Shown here in pieces: positions 7,698 to 14,394 of a DNA stretch of 14,764 bases (positions within the stretch are counted from its first letter, which is position 1; every line of letters begins with the position of its first letter). The notes under the pieces are model-generated. The model did not search any database and was not told the DNA's origin. It saw nothing but the letters and a program-made list of their open reading frames with translations. The DNA is from JANRKH01 sp033761815 (GTDB taxonomy: Bacteria; Pseudomonadota; Alphaproteobacteria; Rickettsiales; Rickettsiaceae), in contig JANRMF010000076.1 in assembly GCA_033761815.1 (NCBI GenBank), positions 1 through 14,764 on the forward strand, in the 5' to 3' direction. Both the position numbers and the translations under genes were made by a program.

Positions 7698-9085
7698 TGG
7701 AAAAAAAATTTGCAAAAACTCTTAGTGGGTACAAAAAAATTGGTATAATTGGACTGGGAATCACAGGCAAAGCTGCGTATAATTTTTTCAAAAATGCCGG
7801 CATCCCCACAAAATGCTGGGATGAATTTGAAAATGTACGAAATAATTTTGCAAAGCTTTATCCAGGTGCAGAAATGTCTAGCTTTGATACATGGAGCGAT
7901 TGTTCTCATATTGTAGTTAGTCCTGGAATTCCGCTTTTTTACCCAAAGACTCATCAGGTGGTAAAATTTGCCACAAAGCATAATATTACCCTCACTTCTG
8001 ATGTGGAAATTTTGCATGACTTCATCAAAGTTCGTGCCAAAATCCTAGCAGTGACGGGGACGAATGGCAAATCCACCACTACTGCATTAATTGCCCACAT
8101 ACTCAAATCTTCTGGTATTAATGCGCTTGAAGGAGGAAATTTAGGAACTTCAGCCCTATCTCTTCCACTAGATAAAGATGTTTATGTTCTTGAGTTATCT
8201 TCATATCAGCTAGAAATACTGGAATCTTTCAGGGCAAATATTGCCATATTCTTAAATCTCACTCCAGATCATTTGGAGCGTCATGGAAATATTGAAAACT
8301 ACACAAAAGCTAAGCTCAAAATTTTCCAAAATCAAGATGCAAGCGATTATTCAATAGTGGGGGTAGATAACCCCATCACAGCATGGGTTTTTGAAGAGCA
8401 AAAGACAAGAGCTTCAAAAACAATAGGCATTAGTTACAATTCCGAGCTGAAATCTGCAAAAAATGTAATATCATATGAAAATAACATATTACATGATAAT
8501 TTCTGGGCTCAGGAAGAGCGGATAAAAGACAATATCTACCTCCTCGGAAAGCATAATAGAGAGAATATATGCGCAGCTTATGCGGCCTGCAAAGCTTTTG
8601 GGGTTGATGCAAGAGAGATAATCGCCCATATTGCAACATTCAAGGGCCTTCCTCATAGAATGCAGTATATAGGAAAGATCAGGGAAATATCATTTTACAA
8701 TGACAGCAAATCTACAAACGCAGATAGTGCAAGACCCGCCCTTGAGTCTCTACAAAATATTTTCTGGCTTGCTGGCGGCATTCCCAAGGCTGGGGGGATA
8801 CACTCATTAAAGGACTGTCTTTCTACCGTGAAAAAAGCATATTTGTTTGGCAGAGCTGCTACTGATTTTGCGCGCACGCTTGAGGGAGAGGTGCAGTTTG
8901 AAATATTCCAAAATCTTGAATCCGCCTTTGATAGGGCTTTCAGTGATGCGAGGAATGATTCAGGGACTGAGAAGTCAATATTATTATCGCCAGCATGTTC
9001 ATCTCTAGATCAGTATGAAAACTTTGAAAAAAGGGGTAACCATTTTGCTGAATTATACCAAACAAAAAAACAAGAAAATAAATAA
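7697..9085 (+). CDS. murD: UDP-N-acetylmuramoyl-L-alanine--D-glutamate ligase MurD
   Basis: 462 residues. Cytoplasmic ATP-dependent ligase adding D-glutamate to UDP-MurNAc-L-alanine. The N-terminal UDP-binding domain begins with a Rossmann-like IGIIGLGITGKAA (about 15-27). The central ATPase domain carries the P-loop TGTNGKST (120-127), ELSSYQLE (166-173) and LNLTPDHLERHG (186-197). Lys206 in YTKAKLKIF aligns by context with the carbamylated lysine of E. coli MurD. HNREN (286-290) is a Mur-ligase signature. The C-terminal domain contains LPHRMQ (318-323), NDSKSTN (335-341) and LLSPACSSLDQYENFEKRG near the end, which contact D-Glu and the intermediate in characterised MurD. The ATG shares a base with the PBP1A stop (TAATG). 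ftsW follows after 15 bp. The order murD-ftsW-murG is the classic dcw order, but mraY, murE and murF are not next to it here. Confidence 0.97.
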   Translation: MEKKFAKTLSGYKKIGIIGLGITGKAAYNFFKNAGIPTKCWDEFENVRNNFAKLYPGAEMSSFDTWSDCSHIVVSPGIPLFYPKTHQVVKFATKHNITLTSDVEILHDFIKVRAKILAVTGTNGKSTTTALIAHILKSSGINALEGGNLGTSALSLPLDKDVYVLELSSYQLEILESFRANIAIFLNLTPDHLERHGNIENYTKAKLKIFQNQDASDYSIVGVDNPITAWVFEEQKTRASKTIGISYNSELKSAKNVISYENNILHDNFWAQEERIKDNIYLLGKHNRENICAAYAACKAFGVDAREIIAHIATFKGLPHRMQYIGKIREISFYNDSKSTNADSARPALESLQNIFWLAGGIPKAGGIHSLKDCLSTVKKAYLFGRAATDFARTLEGEVQFEIFQNLESAFDRAFSDARNDSGTEKSILLSPACSSLDQYENFEKRGNHFAELYQTKKQENK

Positions 9086-9100
9086 ACAAAAGTTTCAAAA

Positions 9101-10240
9101 ATGAATGAACCAGAGGCAAATTTCCTAAAAATATTATTCTGGAAATGGTGGAGGGGGGTAGATAGGCAATTTCTAATCGCAATTGGAATATTGATATTTT
9201 TTAGCCTTCTTCTGGTTACAACTGCAAGCTCTGCCGTAGCAGCGAGAATAGGCGTTGCTGATGATTTCTTTTCATCAAGGCACTTATTTTATATGCTAGC
9301 AAGCTTTCTTTCTTTGATTTTAGTTTCAACCCTAAATACATCCAGTGTAAAAAAATTAGGCATAGCTATTTTTGCGGCAAATTTTATATTGCTCATAATG
9401 GTGAAGTTTTATGGGTTTGAAATTAAGGGCGCAAGAAGATGGATCAATATTCTTGGGTTTTCAATTCAGCCTTCGGAATTCATCAAGCCTGGCTTTGCGA
9501 TTGTTACTGCTATAATTTTTTCTCATTTTGGAAATAGGAATATATCTTTTATATTAAGTGCAGCTCTTTACGGAGTCACTGCATTTCTGATGATCATCCA
9601 GCCAGATCTTGGCATGGTGATGACGCTAACCGGAATATGGGGGGTTCAGATTTTCGTAGCCGGTCTCCCTTTAATTTGGATGATTTGCGCTGTTCTAATG
9701 ATTGCAATAGGCTTGGTGCTTGCTTATAAATTGTTACCCCATGTAACCGCAAGGATTGATAGTTTTTTTGATCCCCAGTCTCACGAAAATTATCAAGTTT
9801 CCCAGTCCCTAAAGGCATTTCATAGTGGTGGGCTTTTTGGTAAAGGTCCGGGAGAGGGCGTGGTGAAAAACCACATACCAGATTCTCATGCTGATTTTAT
9901 CTTCTCTGTTGCAGGAGAAGAATTTGGTATTGTAATTTGCATGTTTATTAGTCTAGTATTTGCCTTTATAGTTTTAAGATCAATTTTATCGCTTATGCGC
10001 AAAAATAATGAATTCGTCATTCTAGCTTCCTCGGGGATTATTGGGCAGCTTGCTTTGCAGTCTGTTATTAATATGGGGGTTGCTCTTAACTTGCTACCAA
10101 CCAAAGGAATGACCTTGCCATTTATAAGCTATGGAGGCTCCTCAACTATTGCAATAGGGATAGGGGTTGGGATGCTACTTGCTCTCTCTAAAAACGAAGT
10201 ACAAATGATCAAATATAATATTCTTGAAAAAAATGAGTAA
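9101..10240 (+). CDS. ftsW: Septal peptidoglycan glycosyltransferase FtsW (SEDS family)
   Basis: 379 residues with about ten membrane segments. FtsW polymerises lipid II at the division septum together with FtsI (PBP3). SEDS signatures are present in order: KGARRWINILGFSIQPSEF (109-127), IIQPDLGMVMT (165-175), GLFGKGPGEG (244-253), HIPDSHADFIFSVAGEEFG (258-276) and TLPFISYGGSS (338-348). Asp265 within HADFIF corresponds by family knowledge to the essential catalytic Asp of SEDS polymerases. FtsW rather than RodA is favoured by its place between murD and murG and by the cytoplasmic N-terminal extension before the first helix (FLIAIGILIFFSLLLV). ATG start, 15 bp after murD; murG begins two bases after its stop, so the three are almost certainly one transcript. 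Confidence 0.95.
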   Translation: MNEPEANFLKILFWKWWRGVDRQFLIAIGILIFFSLLLVTTASSAVAARIGVADDFFSSRHLFYMLASFLSLILVSTLNTSSVKKLGIAIFAANFILLIMVKFYGFEIKGARRWINILGFSIQPSEFIKPGFAIVTAIIFSHFGNRNISFILSAALYGVTAFLMIIQPDLGMVMTLTGIWGVQIFVAGLPLIWMICAVLMIAIGLVLAYKLLPHVTARIDSFFDPQSHENYQVSQSLKAFHSGGLFGKGPGEGVVKNHIPDSHADFIFSVAGEEFGIVICMFISLVFAFIVLRSILSLMRKNNEFVILASSGIIGQLALQSVINMGVALNLLPTKGMTLPFISYGGSSTIAIGIGVGMLLALSKNEVQMIKYNILEKNE

Positions 10241-10242
10241 AT

Positions 10243-11361
10243 ATGCAAAAGCCTGCAAAAAAAACAGAAGATAAAGCTGTAAAAAAATCTATCTTAGTAA
10301 CAGGAGGCGGCACAGGCGGGCATCTTATGCCTGCCATCGCGATTTGCGAAATCCTAGGATCAAACGGTTACGAACCAATACTCATCACTGATAAAAGATG
10401 CGAGAAATTTTTGCCAAATGACCTAGAATTCTCAGTTCAGATTCTAGATCTAGCAAGGCCAAAATTATCAAATTTACCAAGTTTTACTTATAGTTTATTT
10501 ACATCTATATACAAGAGTTTTAAAATAATTAGAAGCAACAAAGTAAAGCTCGTTGTTGCTTGCGGGGGATATTCTTGTGCGCCTATTATTCTTACCTCTA
10601 TTTTAAGTTTTACACCATTTGTTCTACAGGAGCAAAATTCAGTAGTTGGCAAAGCGAATTATCTATTTTCTTATTTCGCGAAAAGACTTTTCATTTCTTT
10701 TATACACACAATTAATCTTCCTCATATTTCACATAAGAAAATCATATGGGCTCAAGTTCCATTACTCAGCAAACATACAAAAGAGAATAAAATAAGGCCA
10801 GTAGAACTCGGTAAAAAGGTCACAATTCTTGTAACTGGTGGAAGTCAGGGTGCTGCAATATTTGATGATGTTGTAACGGGGGGAATTATTTTGTTAGCTC
10901 AAAAACATAGTAATATTAAATTTAGGGTTATTCAGCAATCCAAAAACCATGCAATTGAAATTGAGAATAAATATGAAAAAGCAGGGGTGGAATGCGAAGT
11001 AAGTCCATTTTTTCATAATTTGCAAGAATTCTATTCAAAATCCGATTTCTTCATAGGAAGATCTGGTGCTAGCACTGTAAATGAAGTGATTCATTACACA
11101 ATTCCCGCTATTTTTATTCCATATCCTCACGCAGCAAATAATCACCAATACTTCAATGCAAAAAACCTTGTTGAATTTGAGGCTTCTTGGTTACTTGATC
11201 AAAAGGGTATAAATCCCGAGAAAATCATGGATAACCTATCTCTTTTGATTGAAGAAAAAACATTTAGGGAAAAGTCTATATCTCAATTATCCAAGATTAA
11301 ATACGATAGTAGCAAAATTATTTTGAACGAGATAAAGAAACTTATCGACAAAAACCACTAA
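10243..11361 (+). CDS. murG: UDP-GlcNAc--lipid I N-acetylglucosaminyltransferase MurG
   Basis: 372 residues. MurG, a GT28 GT-B-fold enzyme on the inner face of the membrane, transfers GlcNAc from UDP-GlcNAc to lipid I to give lipid II, the substrate of FtsW and PBP1A. The N-terminal glycine loop is TGGGTGGHLMPA (20-31), with His27 at the expected place. CGGYSCAPI is at 107-115. The C-terminal domain has LVTGGSQGA (196-204), GRSGASTVNE (272-281) and IPYPHAANNHQ (292-302), which bind UDP-GlcNAc. One oddity is that the loop usually reading HEQN is LQEQNSVVG here (129-137), with Gln for the conserved His. A lysine-rich N-terminal extension of about 13 residues precedes the first strand; the ATG at 10243 is the only good start and lies two bases after the ftsW stop. 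Last clear member of the peptidoglycan cluster. Confidence 0.96.
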   Translation: MQKPAKKTEDKAVKKSILVTGGGTGGHLMPAIAICEILGSNGYEPILITDKRCEKFLPNDLEFSVQILDLARPKLSNLPSFTYSLFTSIYKSFKIIRSNKVKLVVACGGYSCAPIILTSILSFTPFVLQEQNSVVGKANYLFSYFAKRLFISFIHTINLPHISHKKIIWAQVPLLSKHTKENKIRPVELGKKVTILVTGGSQGAAIFDDVVTGGIILLAQKHSNIKFRVIQQSKNHAIEIENKYEKAGVECEVSPFFHNLQEFYSKSDFFIGRSGASTVNEVIHYTIPAIFIPYPHAANNHQYFNAKNLVEFEASWLLDQKGINPEKIMDNLSLLIEEKTFREKSISQLSKIKYDSSKIILNEIKKLIDKNH

Positions 11362-11411
11362 TTTGATAGTTTTATTTTAGTCAAAAACTTTAATAGCAAT
11401 CTAATTGGTTT

Positions 11412-12506
11412 ATGAAAAATTCTTTTATTACAATCATCTTTATTTTAATTGCAATCTCTTTATCTTCTTGCGCTGGAAGTGGGATTAAGGACTTGAAAAA
11501 ATCGGCAAGCAACAAATACATAGATATGAAAGGCTTTCATAAAAGCAAAAGAAAGCCAATATACAATAAGAAGTATATCACACAGGCCAAAAAAAATATA
11601 TATGCTGACGATTTTGATGACGAGGATGAGTATGATCCCGAGAACATTCCTCCAAGTATGAGAAATATAGCGATGTACCGAGAGATGATAAAAAAGGAGC
11701 AGGAGATCAGAAGGCTCAAAAGAATGGGTAGAAAACCCTTAATCAAAAGTGTTTATGATATTGAAGATGAAGAAGAGCCCGATTTACATGCAGCTAGAGC
11801 AAGTTTTGCAAAGCAGAATAACGCTAAAGAAAAAAGTCAATTAGAGTCAGAGATTGCGGAAATAAAAATAATGCTACAAAAGACAAAGGACGATTTAGCA
11901 AGAGCAAAATGTATCCACTCAGAATCTGATAAATCTTCCCGCGAATTAGACCAAGATATTGAAGGACCAAAATCATTTGTAAGGTCAAAAATTTCTACCC
12001 CTAAAATTCTTGAGACCAAAATTCCATCAAAAGAAGTCAGGAATAAGATTATTGAGCGCGAAGAAGTTCTCTCTACAAAAGACAACAAGGCAAAAAAAAT
12101 AGACTATAAAAAAAATGAAAGGAGCAGTCACAATCAACTAAATTCTTTAATTCCAAAACCCCAGGAGTCCAAAATTAAGAGAAGGGTCATGAAGCATCAT
12201 ATCGAGCAAAAGGAAGAAGCTAACGATAGTGAGAGTAAAACAACAAAATCTGCACAGAAGGAGATAGATAAAGCTTACAAGGAAATACAAGAAAAAGAAA
12301 AAAAGAAGGCGGAAAATTCTGCGCAAAATGCGGACAAAGCAGAAATATCCCATGGATTAGACCAGAAGGAGTGGGGAGAGAAATCCGCAAACCAAGAAGA
12401 AAAAGAAGCTCCCAAGGCAAAACAAAAGAAAAAATTCAAGAAAAAGCCAAAAGTTTTACAACATGGCACTATGTCTCCCGTTGTGGGTTCACCAAGCAAA
12501 GACTAA
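11412..12506 (+). CDS. Predicted highly charged, coiled-coil lipoprotein, unknown function
   Basis: 364 residues. The N-terminus is a lipoprotein signal: MKNSFITIIFILIAISLSSC, with lipobox LSSC and the acylated cysteine at 20. The mature part is almost entirely polar. A basic stretch (about 29-62) is followed by the acidic patch DDFDDEDEYDPEN (66-78). A Met/Arg/Lys/Glu helix-prone region spans about 82-110, with a second acidic patch IEDEEEPD (117-124). Coiled-coil-like heptads are seen at about 137-165 and 268-305. The C-terminus is Lys-rich (KAKQKKKFKKKPK) and ends SPVVGSPSKD. There are no enzymatic motifs and no SPOR, OmpA or LysM domain that I can see. It begins 50 bp after murG in the same direction, so it may be co-transcribed with the wall genes. 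A role as an envelope spacer or binding protein is possible, but only by context. Low complexity suggests fast evolution and a narrow distribution. Confidence 0.75.
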   Translation: MKNSFITIIFILIAISLSSCAGSGIKDLKKSASNKYIDMKGFHKSKRKPIYNKKYITQAKKNIYADDFDDEDEYDPENIPPSMRNIAMYREMIKKEQEIRRLKRMGRKPLIKSVYDIEDEEEPDLHAARASFAKQNNAKEKSQLESEIAEIKIMLQKTKDDLARAKCIHSESDKSSRELDQDIEGPKSFVRSKISTPKILETKIPSKEVRNKIIEREEVLSTKDNKAKKIDYKKNERSSHNQLNSLIPKPQESKIKRRVMKHHIEQKEEANDSESKTTKSAQKEIDKAYKEIQEKEKKKAENSAQNADKAEISHGLDQKEWGEKSANQEEKEAPKAKQKKKFKKKPKVLQHGTMSPVVGSPSKD

Positions 12507-12523
12507 ACACCAAAAATTGTACC

Positions 12524-12627
12524 ATAGTCTTTTATGTTGAATTGGCTACGCTGTTGACTCGTCTCTCACTTAATACTCATAAGCTTCTCTCCTTGCGCCT
12601 GGTATCTGACCCAGCCTAAAAGACTAT
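12524..12627. repeat. 104-bp palindromic element with 11-bp perfect terminal inverted repeats
   Basis: ATAGTCTTTTA (12524-12534) and TAAAAGACTAT (12617-12627) are perfect inverted ends. Pairing continues imperfectly inward: comparing 12524-12545 with the complement of 12606-12627 gives 16 of 22 identities, and three of the differences still pair as G-U in RNA. A further short stem CTTA/TAAG lies near the centre (about 12570-12585). The element fills most of the 189-bp gap between the convergent lipoprotein and metG genes. It has more G/C-rich words than the surrounding intergenic DNA. I read it as a dispersed palindromic element of the rickettsial type, or a bidirectional terminator/stability structure; only one copy lies in this window. 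The interval 12507-12695 holds no gene I can support. Confidence 0.55.
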
Positions 12628-12640
12628 AAGTTTGCATTTA

Positions 12641-12677
12641 ATCTGACTACACTGGTAAAAAAAATAGTCCGTCAGAT
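12641..12677. repeat. Inverted repeat, 7-bp arms, beyond the metG 3' end
   Basis: ATCTGAC (12641-12647) and GTCAGAT (12671-12677) are perfect inverted arms. A competing inner pair GACTA/TAGTC (12645-12649, 12665-12669) shares bases with the left arm, so two alternative stems are possible. A run of eight A (T on the metG strand) lies in the loop rather than after the stem, so it does not match a standard rho-independent terminator. It begins 14 bp from the palindromic element and lies 19 bp beyond the metG stop. Confidence 0.35.
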
Positions 12678-12695
12678 GAAGCTTGAATTAGAAGA

Positions 12696-14210
12696 TCACT
12701 CTATTCTTGCAAATATGAGTTCTGCTTGGTTTAATTTAGTGCCGGGTTTGATGCAATATTTAGGGTTGATATATTCAAACGCTCTTTCGGAGCTGGGGAT
12801 TCTGAGAATATCTAGCAATTTTTCAGCGCTATGAGGAATGAAAGGTTGAAGACAAATTCCGATTATCCTGATTATCTCAATTAAAACAAAGAGGACTTCA
12901 TTCATTCTGCTTATATCAGTTTTTTTTAGGGCCCATGGGGCTTCTTTGTCTATATAAATATTTGCAGACTCAGCAAGCTTGATTATCAGATCAAGAACGT
13001 GGTTAATTTCTTGGTTCCCCATATGATTTCTCATTGCATCAATTGCTGAGTAAGCTAAGGCGCATATTTCCTCGTTTGCAAGAAGGCGTTGGGGGTCAAT
13101 TTCTGGCAGGTTTGAGTCTAGGTTTTTGTTGATAAAACTAATTGTTCTGTGACACAAATTTCCAATTTTATTTGCAAGCTCAGAATTTATACGATTTACA
13201 AAGGCTAGCTGCGAAAAATTCCCATCATTTCCGATGATCACTTCTCTTGATATGAAATATCTAAAGTAATCTAGACCATATTGATCGATAATTTTTATTG
13301 GGTCTATGACGTTGCCCAGGGATTTTGATATTTTTTTTCCTTCATTTGTCCACCACCCATGAGCAAGAACTCTTTTTGGAGGAGTGATGTTTGCGGCCAT
13401 CAGGAATGCAGGCCAGTATACTGCGTGAAATCTCAGTATGTCCTTACCAATCATATGAAGATTTGCAGGCCAAAATGATTGAAAATCATCGGAGTCTTCA
13501 TTTCCGAGTGCTGATATGTAATTCGCTAATGCATCAAGCCAGACGTAAATCACATGATCTTTGTCACCAGGGACTGGAATCCCCCATTTTAGGGTCTTGC
13601 GGGAAATTGATAGGTCCTGCAGCCCTGATTTTACGAAGCTAATAACTTCATTTCTTCTTGATTCTGGCTTTATGAAATCTGGGTTTTGCTCGTAAAATTC
13701 TAGCAATTTTTCCTGCCATTTTGAAAGGTCAAAAAAGTAACTCTCCTCTTCTACCCATTCTACAGGGGCGCCAGAAGGGGCGATTTTTTCCTCACCAATT
13801 TCATCTTCAGTGTAATATGCCTCATCTCTGACAGAATACCAGCCTGAATATTTACCTTTGTAAATATGTCCATTTTGGGCAATCTTCTCCCACAGGCTGA
13901 TGGCATATTTTTTATGCCTCTCTTCCGTGGTCCTAATGAAATCATCATTACTTATATTCAGAGTATAGCACAAATTTCGAAAGGGCTTAGACATTTCGTC
14001 AACAAATTCTTGAGGATTTTTGCCCTTTTCTCTTGCGGTTTTTTCAATTTTTTGCCCATGTTCATCTGTGCCAGTTAAAAACTTGACCTTGCGGCCATCT
14101 AGCCTCATAAATCTTGCTATAATATCAGATAAAATAGTTGTATAAGCATGCCCTATGTGCGGAATATCGTTTACATAGTAAATTGGGGTAGTGATGTAAA
14201 AATTAGGCAT
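12696..14210 (-). CDS. metG: Methionine--tRNA ligase
   Basis: 504 residues, complete. Cytoplasmic class I synthetase charging tRNA-Met. Protein numbering: the HIGH motif is HIGH at 18-21 (PHIGHAY), and LTGTDEHGQKIE at 45-56 is a strong MetRS signature. The KMSKS loop is KISKS at 293-297 (GKKISKSLGNVIDP). WLDALANYISALG (224-236) and HMIGKDILRFHAVYWPAFL (252-270) are also typical. The knuckle region (SGWYSVRDEAYYTEDE, 122-137) has no cysteines, so this is the short form without a zinc site. The C-terminal anticodon-binding helical domain is present (about 350-470), and the optional tRNA-binding (Trbp111-like) extension is absent. The ATG is at 14208-14210 on the minus strand. The gene converges on the lipoprotein gene and diverges from priA. 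A TATAAT lies 24 bp before the start. Confidence 0.97.
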   Translation of the reverse strand: MPNFYITTPIYYVNDIPHIGHAYTTILSDIIARFMRLDGRKVKFLTGTDEHGQKIEKTAREKGKNPQEFVDEMSKPFRNLCYTLNISNDDFIRTTEERHKKYAISLWEKIAQNGHIYKGKYSGWYSVRDEAYYTEDEIGEEKIAPSGAPVEWVEEESYFFDLSKWQEKLLEFYEQNPDFIKPESRRNEVISFVKSGLQDLSISRKTLKWGIPVPGDKDHVIYVWLDALANYISALGNEDSDDFQSFWPANLHMIGKDILRFHAVYWPAFLMAANITPPKRVLAHGWWTNEGKKISKSLGNVIDPIKIIDQYGLDYFRYFISREVIIGNDGNFSQLAFVNRINSELANKIGNLCHRTISFINKNLDSNLPEIDPQRLLANEEICALAYSAIDAMRNHMGNQEINHVLDLIIKLAESANIYIDKEAPWALKKTDISRMNEVLFVLIEIIRIIGICLQPFIPHSAEKLLDILRIPSSERAFEYINPKYCIKPGTKLNQAELIFARIE

Positions 14211-14233
14211 GAAGCTTTTATTAATTGGTTTAT

Positions 14234-14239
14234 ATTATA
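14234..14239 (-). promoter_or_regulatory. Candidate metG -10 box (TATAAT on the minus strand)
   Basis: Reading the minus strand, an exact TATAAT ends 23 bases before the metG ATG, implying a leader of under 20 bases. No consensus -35 is present at 16-18 bp spacing (the sequence there is GGGTTT-like), so the promoter would be weak or activator-dependent. The assignment is inferred from position and motif only. Confidence 0.4.
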
Positions 14240-14276
14240 TTGCTAGCTAGTTGCAAAACCCTTGAAGAATTGACTG

Positions 14277-14314
14277 TTATTTTGTATAAAAGTCAGTATT
14301 ACTATACAAAATAA
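14277..14314. repeat. Inverted repeat with perfect 12-bp arms and a 14-base loop
   Basis: TTATTTTGTATA (14277-14288) and TATACAAAATAA (14303-14314) are perfect inverted arms, the longest perfect hairpin I noticed in the window. The word AAGTCAG occurs once in the loop and again just after the right arm, so direct and inverted repeats overlap. It lies in the 184-bp spacer between the divergent metG and priA genes, upstream of the candidate metG -10. It could be a two-sided regulator site or a remnant of a palindromic element. No T-run follows on either strand. Confidence 0.5.
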
Positions 14315-14328
14315 GTCAGATATCAAGC

Positions 14329-14355
14329 TTTTGCCTACCTATCAAAAAGGCAAAA
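14329..14355. repeat. Inverted repeat with 8-bp arms (TTTTGCCT/AGGCAAAA), 11-base loop
   Basis: Perfect arms TTTTGCCT (14329-14336) and AGGCAAAA (14348-14355). It lies 40 bp before the priA start and 14 bp after the 12-bp inverted repeat. On the plus strand the stem would be in a priA leader only if transcription starts upstream of it. It lacks the following T-run of a terminator. Operator or leader hairpin are both possible. Confidence 0.4.
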
Positions 14356-14394
14356 TCACTATATCATTTTATATAAAATTATCAAGCAGCTCGC

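Noticed and set aside
7694..8017. 107-codon antisense frame over the start of murD
   Set aside because: It overlaps the MurD N-terminal domain and the PBP1A/murD junction, where the sense reading has clear family motifs; no independent support.
11362..11411. Terminator between murG and the lipoprotein gene
   Set aside because: Only a 5-bp TTTGA/TCAAA pairing is present, too weak to call; the two genes may be co-transcribed.
12535..12616. A tRNA or small structured RNA gene inside the palindromic element
   Set aside because: No tRNA arm pattern, no TTC-type loop and no acceptor stem of the right spacing; the folding is better explained by the terminal inverted repeats.
12371..12619. 82-codon plus-strand frame running from inside the lipoprotein gene through the palindromic element
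   Set aside because: The first half is an alternative frame of the Lys/Glu-rich lipoprotein C-terminus and the second half is the palindromic element read as protein. No ribosome binding site.
12641..12677. Rho-independent terminator for metG
   Set aside because: The T-run of the metG strand falls in the loop instead of after a stem, and the stems are short and competing. Kept only as an inverted repeat.
13391..13642. 83-codon plus-strand frame inside metG
   Set aside because: Antisense shadow of conserved MetRS catalytic sequence.
14372..14377. TATAAA as a priA -10 box
   Set aside because: No -35 at a suitable distance, and such words are expected by chance in this AT-rich spacer.
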